Assembly: GCF_024355225.1 (NCBI RefSeq)
Contig: NZ_VCNH01000002.1
Location: 62,001-126,000 of the forward strand
Reading direction: 5' to 3'
Source of the DNA: Roseovarius sp. M141
GTDB taxonomy: Bacteria; Pseudomonadota; Alphaproteobacteria; Rhodobacterales; Rhodobacteraceae
Length of the DNA stretch: 64,000 nucleotides
Positions 37,088-46,224 of this stretch are shown one piece after another. The notes under the pieces are model-generated. The model had not been told where the DNA came from and did no database searches. It was given only the letters and a program-made list of their open reading frames with translations. The position numbers were made by a program, and so were the translations under genes. Every line of letters begins with the position of its first letter. Position 1 is the stretch's first letter.

Positions 37088-37942
37088 TCAGTTCGCAAAT
37101 CCAGCTTCGATTTCCAACTCCGTCGGGGCAAAGGTGGCTGACGAAAGAAGCTCTCCCTCCTCGAAATAGAGTTCCGGTCCGATGACCAGATCGAGCGGCC
37201 CAATTTGGGGCGAAACCTCAGCAGACACCTGCTCGTCCGGTCTGAGCCTGGTTCTGGCACTGTTTGCCCGATCGGGAATCGTGACGATTGCGCCATTCGA
37301 AAGTTCCTCGTTTCGGTCTCCCAGCGAAACACCGACGATCTGGTCGAAATCGTCTGGCGCACCACCAATCAGGTGCGCCAAATAAAGATCATCGCCCCGC
37401 CCGAAAAGAACGTACTGCAGGTCCTTCACCTCGCTGGAGCCAGCGGACAATTCGCTCGCGTAGATCATGTCTTGGATCCATACGGAGATCGACTGGAGTC
37501 CATCGATCCCGCGTCCGCCACGCTCGAGATGACCACGAAAGACATTTCCGGAAAACATATTGCGCTCGGAGTCGCCGTCAGGGGTAAAGAGGCGTGACAG
37601 AACGAACGCGTCATTCGGTTGCACGGTGTACATCCGGACATCCGGGTGCGCCGCGCGATCTTCGAGATAGACCGAACTGAAGTCGGTCTCCCCCCCTGCG
37701 AAGACAACTTCCGCGATGACCTGGAAACGATGCTCGTTACCGAACATCGGCAGATGGGAAACAAACGCAGCTTCCTTTCCGACAAGTATCATGTTGTGCT
37801 GTCCACAATCCGGGTGCCCCGAGGGGCAATCAGAATCGTCTTCCGCGTTCACCGATACGGGTAAAAACTGGAGAGCGAGCGCCAAAGTGATCGAACAGGA
37901 GAGACTCCGCATGAGCGGAGCCCGATAATCAAAGGTTTTCAT
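37088..37942 (-). CDS. Secreted protein of unknown function
   Basis: 284 aa with a clear signal peptide (LSCSITLALALQFLPVSVNA). The mature part starts with a small Cys-rich stretch (DCPSGHPDCGQHN) and is otherwise mixed alpha/beta: LPMFGNEHRFQVIAEVVFAG, RMYTVQPNDAFVLSRLF, FRGHLERGG, LFGRGDDLYLAHLIGGAPDD. No family recognised. ATG 37942 is preceded by GGAG and puts the signal peptide at the start. Periplasmic or outer-surface location expected. Confidence 0.6.
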   Translation of the reverse strand: MKTFDYRAPLMRSLSCSITLALALQFLPVSVNAEDDSDCPSGHPDCGQHNMILVGKEAAFVSHLPMFGNEHRFQVIAEVVFAGGETDFSSVYLEDRAAHPDVRMYTVQPNDAFVLSRLFTPDGDSERNMFSGNVFRGHLERGGRGIDGLQSISVWIQDMIYASELSAGSSEVKDLQYVLFGRGDDLYLAHLIGGAPDDFDQIVGVSLGDRNEELSNGAIVTIPDRANSARTRLRPDEQVSAEVSPQIGPLDLVIGPELYFEEGELLSSATFAPTELEIEAGFAN

Positions 37943-38501
37943 TGCGAACTCCGTCACATTCAGACTTCAAACGTGGTTCCGGCTGCCAAGGGGCTGCGAA
38001 ACCGTCCGTTCCTTACAACTCGCGCGGGAGCAGATTGATCATAGCACAGATCGTCGGTTTTTTCATCCTTTGCTTGAGTCCCACAAAAGGCGCGCGAAGC
38101 ACGGGTGTTTCGCAGGTGGTGAACGACGTGGTGTCCGAATAGATGTCATCCGCCTGCTGAACGACAGCAAGCGCCGTGGTTCTCGACAGCTCGTCCAAAC
38201 CGGTCAATGCAACTCGACATCCCGTCCAGCGAGATTGGCCATTTTCTGTGCTATGATGAAACTTGGGATTGTGAACAAATTTGGCGCGGAGTTGCCTGTC
38301 ATTGGCGCCATTTCCAATTGAGTCCCTAGAAACAAGCTTTGACTATCCCGCAAACGCGGTAGTCATTCGCTCCTGGAAATGTCCGTCAAAGGGCCAACGG
38401 TTTCGAACGAAACCTTGCTGAAGTTCTCTTCAAGCAGGAAACAGGCCGAAACCAACGAAAAGGGGGCAAGTGCCGCGTTGTTACAGGAAAAGGAGATTTT
38501 C
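37943..38501. other. Intergenic region without a recognised gene
   Basis: Holds the promoter regions of the secreted protein (leftward) and of the catalase-like fragment (rightward). No gene or repeat was recognised. The nearest strong ribosome site is AAAAGGAG at 38489-38496. Confidence 0.35.
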
Positions 38502-38935
38502 ATGTCCATGCAGCACGAAGATATTGATCAACTGGATGAAAAATTCGAACGCCCGTGGCAGGATGATTTCGCGCTGGAGCGCAAACTCGCGCGCGATGTC
38601 GCGGAGGTGATCCGATCCTTCGTCAAGAAGTCGTCACAAACCCGCATCGCGTGGCGCAAGCATCAGGTCGAACTGGAAAGCATACTCGCGCGCGGCGAAC
38701 GGCCAAGGGAGCGCGACATGGAGAGGCTTGGGGCATACCGGCACATATTCGACGATTTACCGGAACGCGTTGATGGGGCATGCGCGACGCGGGACGTACA
38801 TCGAAAGACTCACGGCTGTTATCGCGCGCGCGTCACGATTTCGGAAGATCTTGATCCGGCTCTCGCGAAGGGCCTGTTCATCCCCGGAAGGGACTATGAC
38901 GCTGTCGTAAGGTTCTCGAACGGGAATCCGAGAAA
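38502..38935 (+). pseudogene. Catalase-family (y4iL-like) protein, N-terminal fragment
   Basis: ATG 38502 after AAAAGGAG. A helical N-terminus precedes HRKTHGCYRARVTISEDLDP, ALAKGLFIPGRDYDAVVRFS and NGNPRNQS, the haem-side start of catalase-like proteins. Homology stops at about 38935, where an IS66-type OrfA reads the other way. Catalytic and haem-ligand residues beyond that are missing. Confidence 0.55.
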
Positions 38936-39139
38936 CCAAAGCGCCCCGGCATCGGGCGACCACAAGCCTTTCTTCTTCAGCTCATGCCGCCATTTGTAAA
39001 TCTGCTGCCGGGTCACCTCGTGGCGATGCGCCACCTGCGTCACCGTCGCCCCGCCAATCCCAACCGATGTGACGATCTCAAGCTTGTCCTCATCACGCCA
39101 AAATCGTCGCCGCTCCAATCCAAGAATTTCGCCACGCAT
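38935..39139 (-). pseudogene. IS66-type OrfA (TnpA) fragment
   Basis: Starts MRGEILGLERRRFWRDEDKL at 39139 and continues EIVTSVGIGGATVTQVAHRH and EVTRQQIYKWRHELKKKGLW, a helix-turn-helix OrfA of IS66 elements. It is cut by the catalase-like fragment. TnpB and TnpC are absent here. Confidence 0.65.
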
Positions 39140-39152
39140 CGCTGACCCCGTA

Positions 39153-39192
39153 TAAGACACGTCGTTAACGACGTCTTTAGCGACGTGTCTTA
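39153..39192. repeat. Inverted repeat, possible IS end or hairpin
   Basis: TAAGACACGTCG (39153-39164) and its exact complement CGACGTGTCTTA (39181-39192), with an internal GTCGTTAACGAC palindrome next to the left arm. Lies just upstream of the IS66 OrfA start. Confidence 0.6.
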
Positions 39193-39505
39193 GATCATCG
39201 CCCCTCGATCAGGCAGGCGGTGCCAATGGCGCGCTTACTTTTTGGCTCGAATTATTTGCGTCTATCGAAGGGGTCAAACTCACATTATCTGCAACTGTAA
39301 TCAGATTATGTGCGACGCGATTGCAATCATCGGGATCGGATCACATTACGTGCGAATGGGTTGTCTGTGAAACGTCCGTTTGTCAGATGGTGGTTAGCCC
39401 CCAAATTCCCAGCTTGATATTGCTGGGAAAACTTGTCTGTTTACCGCATCTGAAAATCACCGTATGCATTTGCTCAATCGGATTAAGTTATCAGACGGTT
39501 TCCCA

Positions 39506-39639
39506 TGCTCATTGGCTACGCACGTGTATCGACCGAGGATCAAAGTCTCGATTTGCAGCAGGATGCGCTGCATGCGGCAGGATGCGAGCGGATACAATCC
39601 CAAGGCGCTGGCCGATCTCACGGATACACGGCTTCCTGA
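39506..39639 (+). pseudogene. Serine recombinase (resolvase) N-terminal fragment
   Basis: ATG 39506 reads MLIGYARVSTEDQSLDLQQD and ALHAAGCERI, the start of a Tn3-type resolvase with its catalytic Ser. The frame is then lost. A short C-terminal-like piece (ALADLTDTRLPEIRRFLKGQ) follows in another frame up to 39727. Inactive. Confidence 0.6.
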
Positions 39640-39723
39640 AATCCGCCGCTTTCTCAAAGGGCAACTGGATACAGACAGGACCGACGAACTTTACACCCGC
39701 ATGCGTAAGGCAGGGCTACCGAT

Positions 39724-40431
39724 ATGAAGCTCAAAACCGAACTGTCCGACAGCGAAGAGCAAAAGCTGGGGGATTTCCTTGGCCGGGTACGCGGCGGCGC
39801 AATCCCGAATGTCGAAGCGCTTGATGGGTTCTTTGCAGCTCTGGCCTGTTGCCCCGATCTGGTCATGCCAAGCGAATACATGCCCATCCTGCAAAATGGT
39901 GCGACGGAAGACGGCGACCTGGAGTTCGAGGATATGGAAGAGGCCGGGCAATTCGTGGAACTGGTCAACCGGCACTGGAGCCATGTGAACCGCCAGCTTG
40001 ATTCCGAAGAGGTCTATCTGCCCCTCGTACTGGAGGATGAAAATGGCAGATATCAGGCCAACGACTGGGCGCAGGGTTTCCTGCGCGGGACCGAGTTGCG
40101 GCGCGAAATCTGGTTCGAAATCATGGATGATGAGAATGAGGGAGGCGCTATGGTGCCGATCTGGGCGCTCGCCTACGAACATCATGAAGACCCTGAAATG
40201 CGCCCCTTCGACGAGCCCGTGTCTGATGATCAAAGACAAGAATTGCTCATAGGTGCGGCGGGTGGCGTCATGCGCATGCATCGCTATTTCCTGAAACAGC
40301 GCAATCTCTACACACCGCCCTCCGGAACATTCACCCGTTCAGGCAGTAAAACCGGCCGGAACGATCCCTGTCCTTGTGGGTCCGGAAAAAAATTCAAGCA
40401 ATGCTGCGGGCGCCGGACCATGCTGCATTAA
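39724..40431 (+). CDS. YecA/UPF0149-family protein with SEC-C zinc motif
   Basis: 235 aa. The UPF0149 domain covers about 10-190 ([37 protein letters not shown]). The C-terminal SEC-C zinc motif [18 protein letters not shown] is as in SecA. Such proteins bind SecB or other partners. Some ride on Tn3-type transposons. Function on this element is unknown. ATG 39724 overlaps the end of the preceding fragment. Confidence 0.78.
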   Translation: MKLKTELSDSEEQKLGDFLGRVRGGAIPNVEALDGFFAALACCPDLVMPSEYMPILQNGATEDGDLEFEDMEEAGQFVELVNRHWSHVNRQLDSEEVYLPLVLEDENGRYQANDWAQGFLRGTELRREIWFEIMDDENEGGAMVPIWALAYEHHEDPEMRPFDEPVSDDQRQELLIGAAGGVMRMHRYFLKQRNLYTPPSGTFTRSGSKTGRNDPCPCGSGKKFKQCCGRRTMLH

Positions 40432-40707
40432 GCCATTCGCACGCAATGTGATCCGATCCCGATGATTGCAATCGCGTCGCACATAATCTGATTACAGTTG
40501 CAGATAATGTGAGTTTGACCCCTTCGATAGACGCAAATAATTCGAGCCAAAAATCACGATGATTGCAATCCGAGCTCCGGATAAATGCAATCCGCTACAC
40601 CTATGCGCCGGGGCGCTCCGGCCTGCACGCGGACAGTATCTTGAGCGGCTTCAGCGGAGGGTCGGAAAATACCATGGCCCAAAGCCGCTCATTTCGGCGA
40701 CGTCCAG

Positions 40708-40890
40708 ATGGCAAACCTGATGAGGGGAATCGTCAATCGCCTGTTCACGTTTCACATGAAGAGCGACGATCCGGGTTTCCGGGAGGATCTTGATCGTTGG
40801 ATGGCTATCGCTGGCAAATGGGACGATCCGGTGCTGGATCAGGCCTTCCTTGATGCGGTTGCCAGCTTGAAGTCTAGACCGAACAATTAG
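40708..40890 (+). CDS. Hypothetical protein or gene remnant
   Basis: Reads RGIVNRLFTFHMKSDDPGFR, DRWMAIAGKWDDPVLDQAFL, DAVASLKSRPNN. Composition is protein-like and the stop is clean, but the start is uncertain and no family is recognised. It may be the 3' end of a gene interrupted by the adjacent element. Confidence 0.35.
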   Translation: MANLMRGIVNRLFTFHMKSDDPGFREDLDRWMAIAGKWDDPVLDQAFLDAVASLKSRPNN

Positions 40891-41103
40891 ATCAGCACCC
40901 GGTGTCCCTGTAGCTGTACCGGGCTGCTTGCCGACATGCGGTGCTTCGACCTCGGCCTGCGTTTGAGAGTCAGAGAGGTGTTGGTTGATTTAGCGACCGG
41001 TGTGCCTCCTGTTCGGAGTGAGAGGCATTATCATTCGCAAATTCAATAGCTTGAATAGTTCATTGCCGACCTGTAATTCACATGCCTTTATATGGGAGCA
41101 AAA

Positions 41104-41994
41104 ATGCATTCTGCGCTCAAACTTGCTTTTGGAAGTCTTGTCGTTGGGAGCATTGTTCTAGCGTTAAAGACACTGGCCTGGCTGATGACAGGCTCCGTGG
41201 CGTTGCTCTCGGACGCGCTCGAAAGCACTGTGAACCTCGCAACTGCGTTCGCCGCGCTCGTTGCGATACGGATCGCGGCGCGACCGCCGGACGCAAATCA
41301 TCCCTTTGGTCACCACAAGGCGGAGTTCTTCAGCGCCGTCCTAGAGGGGGTGATGATCATCGTAGCGGCGATATTCATCCTGCGGGAGGCGTACGAAGGC
41401 TTCCTAAGTCCTCGCGCGCTTGGCGCTCCGATAGAGGGCCTTCTGGTGAACGGAACGGCCACGATGCTCAATGCGATGTGGGCCTTCGTGCTGGTTCGAA
41501 GAGGGCGTCTACTGAAATCTCCCGCGTTGGTCGCCGATGGGAGGCATCTATGGACCGATGTCTTTACGTCCGCAGGCGTCGCGATGGGAGTTCTTCTTGC
41601 ACTTGCTACCGGATGGTGGGTCCTTGACCCGCTTATGGCTGCATTGGTTGCGATCAATATCATATGGTCTGGTTCTCGCGTCGTGAAAGAGTCGCTGAGC
41701 GGCCTGATGGATGAGGCGGTTCCAGAAGAGATTCTGGCCAGCATACGTGAAGCCATCTCAATCGAAGCGGCCGGAGCGGTCGAAGCGCACGATCTCAGGA
41801 CCCGTCATGCGGGCAGCGCGACCTTTGTAGAATTTCATCTTGTGGTCCCAAGCGAAATGACGGTTTTCGACGCCCACGAGATCTGTGACAGAGTTGAGGT
41901 TGGTATCGCCAAAGCGGTTCCAGATGCGCGCATCACCATCCACGTTGAACCTGAGCATAAGTCAAAGCGCACTGGAATTGTCGTGTTAGAATAG
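41104..41994 (+). CDS. Cation diffusion facilitator (CDF) transporter
   Basis: 296 aa. Six membrane segments in residues about 5-200 with the TM2 metal site LLSDALESTVN and TM5 HLWTDVFTSAG, the loop HPFGHHKAEFFSA, and a C-terminal cytoplasmic domain (LRTRHAGSATFVEFHLVVPS, FDAHEICDRVE). Exports Zn, Co or Fe in exchange for protons at the inner membrane. ATG 41104 follows GGGAG. The in-frame ATG at 41092 has no ribosome site. Confidence 0.88.
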   Translation: MHSALKLAFGSLVVGSIVLALKTLAWLMTGSVALLSDALESTVNLATAFAALVAIRIAARPPDANHPFGHHKAEFFSAVLEGVMIIVAAIFILREAYEGFLSPRALGAPIEGLLVNGTATMLNAMWAFVLVRRGRLLKSPALVADGRHLWTDVFTSAGVAMGVLLALATGWWVLDPLMAALVAINIIWSGSRVVKESLSGLMDEAVPEEILASIREAISIEAAGAVEAHDLRTRHAGSATFVEFHLVVPSEMTVFDAHEICDRVEVGIAKAVPDARITIHVEPEHKSKRTGIVVLE

Positions 41995-42016
41995 AGCGCG
42001 TTGAATGACCATCACA

Positions 42017-42259
42017 TCATCTCAACTGAAAGAATGCTTGGCGCGCGATCAGGGTGCGCGAGGCCCAGGGGCAGATCAGCGCGACATAGAGCCGGTACCG
42101 CCCGGCCTCGGCCTCGAAACCACCCTCGCCCGTAGGCCCAGGACGCCCGTCGGTTGTGATCCAGTTCCGGAACTCCGAAACCTGGCGCACGAAACGCCCC
42201 TGTCCATCGGCCTTCTGGACAGGCTGCCAGTTCTCGACCCATTTTCCATTCACAAGCAT
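42017..42259 (-). pseudogene. Glutathione S-transferase (ECM4/YqjG-like), N-terminal fragment
   Basis: Reads MLVNGKWVENWQPVQKADGQ, FRNWITTDGRPGPTGEGGFE and YVALICPWASRTLIARQAF, the start of omega-type glutathionyl-hydroquinone reductases with the catalytic Cys in LICPWAS. The frame ends early at about 42030, and the helical C-domain is missing. Last gene of the operon led by the reductase gene. Confidence 0.7.
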
Positions 42260-42298
42260 GTCTTGTCTCCTTTACTACTATCAGGTTCGCAAAGCACC

Positions 42299-43126
42299 TT
42301 ACTGCGCCAGCGCGAAGGCGGTGCCCCAGGGATCGGAAAAGCGATCGCCGCCAAGGCGCTGCGTGATCGCCTGACGCGCTGTCGGATCGACGCCGAGGGT
42401 GATTTCGCTCAGCCCCGCCTCGGACGCGTCCCGCGTCCCGGCCCGGCGGCTGTTCCAGATGTTGCCGGCCAACTGGTGGTGATAACCGCCGCTGCCGTAG
42501 AAACTCGCGCCCGGATAGGTCGCCGCGATGTCGAAGCCGAGGGCGTCGCGGTAGAAGCGATCCGCCTCTTTCGTGTCGCCGATCTGTAAATGAACGTGGC
42601 CGATGATGCCGCCTTTCGGGAAACCGGCCCAAATCCGGCCCTGCGCCGCGCGCATCAGATCCTTGAGGTCCAGCGGGTCCGTCGTCATGCGGATATCGCC
42701 CGCGCGATCGCGCCACTGGCTTGGCGGTCGGTCGACATAGACCTCGATGCCATTGCCTTCGGGATCGGCCATATAGAGCGCTTCGCTGACGATGTGATCC
42801 GACGCCCCCTGCAGCCGTGGGCCCGTTTCGGTGACATGGCCGAGCCAGCGGGCCAGATCGCCGCGCGAGGGCAGCAAAAAGGCGGTGTGAAACAGCCCCG
42901 CCTGCCTAGGGTCGCGCGGGCGCAACGACGGGTCGCCGTCAAGATGGAGCAGCGGAGTCTCTTCGGTGCCCAGTGTCACGCTGCTTCCGGCCTCTACCAG
43001 CGGCACCAGCCCCAGAACGTCACGGTAGAAGGACGAAACTGCGTCGAGATCCTGCACCCTGAGCCGAACGGTATCAATGCGGATCGGCGCTGCATTCATG
43101 TCGAATTTTTCGGTTGGATTGGCCAT
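42299..43126 (-). CDS. VOC-family (catechol-dioxygenase-like) protein
   Basis: 275 aa with two glyoxalase/extradiol-type modules: IDTVRLRVQDLDAVSSFYRD, FHTAFLLPSR, EGNGIEVYVDRP, then GGIIGHVHLQIGDTKEADRF. Metal ligands His and Glu are present in FHTAF, GHVHL and NGIEVY. Like CatE-type ring-cleaving dioxygenases. Substrate unknown. ATG 43126 follows AAAGGAG. Confidence 0.8.
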   Translation of the reverse strand: MANPTEKFDMNAAPIRIDTVRLRVQDLDAVSSFYRDVLGLVPLVEAGSSVTLGTEETPLLHLDGDPSLRPRDPRQAGLFHTAFLLPSRGDLARWLGHVTETGPRLQGASDHIVSEALYMADPEGNGIEVYVDRPPSQWRDRAGDIRMTTDPLDLKDLMRAAQGRIWAGFPKGGIIGHVHLQIGDTKEADRFYRDALGFDIAATYPGASFYGSGGYHHQLAGNIWNSRRAGTRDASEAGLSEITLGVDPTARQAITQRLGGDRFSDPWGTAFALAQ

Positions 43127-43160
43127 CGTGAAACTCCTTTGCGGAAGGGTGCGGATCGGG

Positions 43161-43604
43161 TCAGCTTGGGCTGCGCTTGAGCGCATAGGCACCGTCGCCG
43201 AGCAGGGCCTGCACGACCAGCGTGATCGCCCAGAATGCGGGATACTCCCAGCCGCCGCCTTCATTCGAGAAGAAGAAACCGGCCGCGCCATGCGGCGCGT
43301 AGATCGAACCGAGCAGAACCGGCACCAGCGCGAGCGACACCCAGCGGGACCAGAGGCCGAGGATCAGCGCCACGCCACCGGCCAGCTCGGCGGCCATCAC
43401 GAGATAGGCCAGCGCCCCTGGAAACCCGAGGCTTTCGAAGAAGGCGGCCGTTCCCGCCGGCGTGAAGATCGCCAGTTTCAGCCAGCCATGGGCGATGAAC
43501 AGGATTCCCAGAGAGACGCGCAGGAGTGTGGCTGCCAGTTCGGCATTTGCCACGCCAGAGATCACCGGTGATTGAAGCGCGTTTTGATGGTTTGCGTTGG
43601 ACAT
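43161..43604 (-). CDS. DoxX-family membrane protein
   Basis: 147 aa with four membrane segments: LLRVSLGILFIAHGWLKL, GALAYLVMAAELAGGVALIL, WVSLALVPVLLGSIYAPHGA and AFWAITLVVQALLGDGAY. DoxX proteins are quinone-reducing or redox-stress membrane subunits. ATG 43604 with AAAGGAAAAAG upstream. Part of the operon with the reductase and VOC genes. Confidence 0.82.
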   Translation of the reverse strand: MSNANHQNALQSPVISGVANAELAATLLRVSLGILFIAHGWLKLAIFTPAGTAAFFESLGFPGALAYLVMAAELAGGVALILGLWSRWVSLALVPVLLGSIYAPHGAAGFFFSNEGGGWEYPAFWAITLVVQALLGDGAYALKRSPS

Positions 43605-43633
43605 TGTCTTTTTCCTTTGTTCGGGAGGTTGGG

Positions 43634-44214
43634 TCAGGCAGAAAACTGCCAGCGCGGCGCGATCTCGGTACCTTTTCCGAGCACATAGCCGAACTGGATA
43701 TTCAGGAAACCAAGCGGCTCGAGCTGGCGGGCGGTGGACAGGGGGCCGGCATCGACCGGCTCGAACCCGGCCTCTGCGGCCAGCGTTTTCACGGTGTCGC
43801 GCGCCGTCTCGTCGTCGGCGGCGACAAAGGTCTGCAACGGCTGACCGTCCAGCTTGAGATCCCCCGCATAGTGCTGGGCGAAGATCGTGTTGAAGGCCTT
43901 CACGACGAACGCTCCCGAAACGAGCGCAGCGATCGCCTCGGCGGCCGACGTGGTGGTGCCGAGTTGCAAGGCCGAGAAATCTCCTCGGTGACGGGGTTGG
44001 ACACATCGATGACGATCTTGCCGGTGAAGTCTGCCTGGTCGGCGATTTCGGCAGCTGCCCCATAGGGTGTCGCGAGGATAACGATATCGGCCTCAGTCAC
44101 GGCGTTTGCCACATCGTCGGCGCGACCAAAGGTCCCTACTTCATGTTGTGTTTTGCTCAGGACATTTGCCAGCCCGGATCCGACATTGCCGTTACCAATG
44201 ATTGCGATTTTCAT
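43634..44214 (-). pseudogene. NADPH-dependent F420-reductase-like (NpdG) protein, frameshifted
   Basis: Two frames: MKIAIIGNGNVGSGLANVLS, GTFGRADDV, VIDVSNPVTE, and then LGTTTSAAEAIAALV, KAFNTIF, TFVAADDETAR. They rejoin if two extra bases (a GA duplication near 43980) are removed. A Rossmann NADP-binding fold acting as a coenzyme dehydrogenase is expected. First gene downstream of the divergent LysR promoter. Either a real mutation or a sequence error. Confidence 0.75.
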
Positions 44215-44341
44215 GACTTGCTCCTTTCAGTGTGCGCCTTCAGGCGCTGTTTGATCTGTCAGGAAGATACGCCTTGCCTTTAGTCAATGAAATGGCGACT
44301 ATAGAGAATGACTATCCGCAAAATGTACTAAGTAATTTGCC

Positions 44342-45238
44342 ATGGATATCGTCGATGAACTCCGGGCCTTCGTGGCCACCGCGCAGACTGGCTCGTTCAC
44401 TGCGGCTGCCCATCAGTTGGGCGTGTCGAACCGGCTGACTTCCAAATATGTGGCCGGACTGGAGCAACGCCTTGGCGTCCGACTGCTTCAGCGGACCACC
44501 CGCAAGGTGGGGCTGACGCCGGCGGGCGAGGATCTGATTGCGCGGGCGCCCGCGCTGCTCGATGATCTCGATGATCTGCTCGGCAGCGTCGCGGAGGGGT
44601 CGCGCGGGCTGACCGGCGTCATTCGCATCTCGGCCCCCGTCACCTTCGGCGAAGTTTACGTCACGGGGATGCTCGCACGGTTCGGCCGGCAGAACCCGAA
44701 CCTCACGCTCGATTTGCGGCTCAATGACCGCTACGTCGACTTGGCAAGCGAGGGCATCGATCTGGCGTTTCGCATCGGCCGCTCCGACATGCTGTCGCTC
44801 AAGACGCGACGACTTGGCACTGTCAGCAGCCTTCTGGTGGCCAGCCCGGACTATGTCGCGGGGCACGGGAAACCCGGCTCGCCCGAGGAACTGGCCGACC
44901 ATACCTGTATCGTGGACACCAACCGGCGGGTTCCGCACAGATGGGTCTTCGTCAAGAACGGGGTCGAGACAAATGTTCAGGTCCGGGGACGGTTCCAGGT
45001 CAACTCGGCGCGCGCGGCCGTGGATCTGGCGGTCGACGGCATGGGGATCGCCTACATCCCGCGCTTCGCGCTGCGCGACACCATCGAGACCGCGGCACTG
45101 GTCCCCTTGCTGGAGGAGTTCGGAGGCGACAGCGGTCCTGTCAGCGCGGTTTATCTCGAAGGTCGGGCCCTGCCGCGCAAGATCCGCGCACTGATCGACT
45201 TCGCCGCCGAGGATATTCGGTCTACCACGATCCTCTAG
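44342..45238 (+). CDS. LysR-family transcriptional regulator
   Basis: 298 aa. Helix-turn-helix MDIVDELRAFVATAQTGSFT and AAAHQLGVSNRLTSKYVAGL, then the effector domain (GVIRISAPVTFGEVYVTGML, GMGIAYIPRF). Divergent from the reductase-DoxX-VOC-GST genes across a 127 bp gap, so it probably controls them, as LysR regulators of redox operons do. ATG 44342. Confidence 0.87.
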   Translation: MDIVDELRAFVATAQTGSFTAAAHQLGVSNRLTSKYVAGLEQRLGVRLLQRTTRKVGLTPAGEDLIARAPALLDDLDDLLGSVAEGSRGLTGVIRISAPVTFGEVYVTGMLARFGRQNPNLTLDLRLNDRYVDLASEGIDLAFRIGRSDMLSLKTRRLGTVSSLLVASPDYVAGHGKPGSPEELADHTCIVDTNRRVPHRWVFVKNGVETNVQVRGRFQVNSARAAVDLAVDGMGIAYIPRFALRDTIETAALVPLLEEFGGDSGPVSAVYLEGRALPRKIRALIDFAAEDIRSTTIL

Positions 45239-45239
45239 A

Positions 45240-45488
45240 GCATCGAGCCTTTAACTTGATCCATTTCCTGCTTCGCAGAAGCAATTCCAGCATTCCGGCG
45301 GTGTGAACAGATCGCAGACTCCGCGAATGCGTCGAAAATCTGGTCGAATGTTCTGGCCCCTGTCCGTCGCAGGTGCGCCTTGAGTTTCGAGAGCGCCATT
45401 TCGATTGGGTTCAAGTCGGGTGTGTACGCCGGCAGATTGTCAATCTGCATCAAAACTGGGTTAGAGCCGATCATCAACCCCGACGGCT
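45240..45488 (-). pseudogene. IS630-family transposase C-terminal remnant
   Basis: The minus strand reads MQIDNLPAYTPDLNPIEMAL, SKLKAHLRRTGARTFDQIFD and AFAE, the third catalytic block (Glu in NPIEMA) and end of IS630. The last part needs a frameshift. Different from the IS630 copy at 12437. Confidence 0.7.
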
Positions 45489-45880
45489 CAGTTCGTGAAG
45501 GCATCGATAAGGTTGATGACGGAGAGGATCTTTCTGGTGTCACGATCAACCCGAAAGGCCCGGTTGCCCTCGCGATAATAGCGCCAATCGTCACGCGGTT
45601 CTAGATTTAGCCTACGGGGATCGCGGATAACCACGTAGTCACCGATGCGAAGGACATCCCCGATTCTAGAGCCGTAGTGATCATAGGACTTGCGTGCCTG
45701 CCCCGGCGGCACACAGGGCGGATTCCTTTTTGCAAGTCCCGGCGGGCAATGTCCTGCAAATCCGTTGTGGTGGTCGCCGCGCGCCTTGCCCTTGCCGCGC
45801 CCGGGGTCTGCCGATGCAGGCACGGCGGCCATCGATACGGCTGCAATCGCCATTACGGCCAGTGTTCGAGAAAATCTCAT
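45488..45880 (-). CDS. Small secreted basic protein (RcnB-like)
   Basis: 130 aa with a signal peptide (LAVMAIAAVSMAAVPASA). A basic, Pro/Gly-rich part (CPPGLAKRNPPCVPPGQARK) precedes an RcnB-like domain (IGDVLRIGDYVVIRDPRRLN, YREGNRAFRVDRDTRKIL). Periplasmic, function unknown. ATG 45880 with GGAGCGAG upstream. The C-terminus overlaps the IS630 relic. Confidence 0.65.
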   Translation of the reverse strand: MRFSRTLAVMAIAAVSMAAVPASADPGRGKGKARGDHHNGFAGHCPPGLAKRNPPCVPPGQARKSYDHYGSRIGDVLRIGDYVVIRDPRRLNLEPRDDWRYYREGNRAFRVDRDTRKILSVINLIDAFTN

Positions 45881-46077
45881 AGCTCGCTCCGCTTCAAGTG
45901 TTGTCGGATAGATAGCGCTGAGCACGACAGAAGTCAGGCATAACGAACATCACCGGGCCATAATGCGGCAGAAACGGCGAGCTTCCGCCGGCCTCGTTGC
46001 CGCCTGCGAACAACGAAAGGCTGGGTCGATAAACCTGTCCGGCCCGGCCTTGAGCTAGGTCAGTTTCGCCCTCGGCA

Positions 46078-46222
46078 TGATGCGGGTTGGCTGGCACGTG
46101 GCGCTCGCGGCCCTAATCGCTTATCTCGGTGCGGTGCTGGAGCCGAAACCCAATAGGGTGTCCGGTGCAATCATCGCGCTTCTTGCGTTGTTCCTGCCCG
46201 GCTTTGCGCTAGAACTGGACCG
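46078..46222 (+). pseudogene. Possible chromate-transporter-like membrane fragment
   Basis: About 45 codons, GWHVALAALIAYLGAVLEPK and VSGAIIALLALFLPGFALEL, resembling a membrane segment of ChrA-type transporters (ALLALFLPGF). Too short to be sure. It is fused to the repC remnant. Confidence 0.3.
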
Positions 46223-46224
46223 CT

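Larger units (their letters stand above)
39239..40553 (+). mobile_element. 1.3 kb element with 121 bp terminal inverted repeats
   Basis: 39239-39359 and 40433-40553 are inverted copies of each other with one mismatch seen. The repeat begins TTTTTGGCTCGAATT and contains GGGGTCAAACTCACATT. Inside are a resolvase start fragment and an intact YecA/SEC-C gene. No transposase is present, so it must move in trans or by recombination. Outer flanks show no obvious target duplication. A Tn3-related or miniature cargo element is the best guess. Confidence 0.65.

Noticed and set aside
39234..40558. Target-site duplication around the 121 bp inverted-repeat element
   Set aside because: The five bases on each side do not match.
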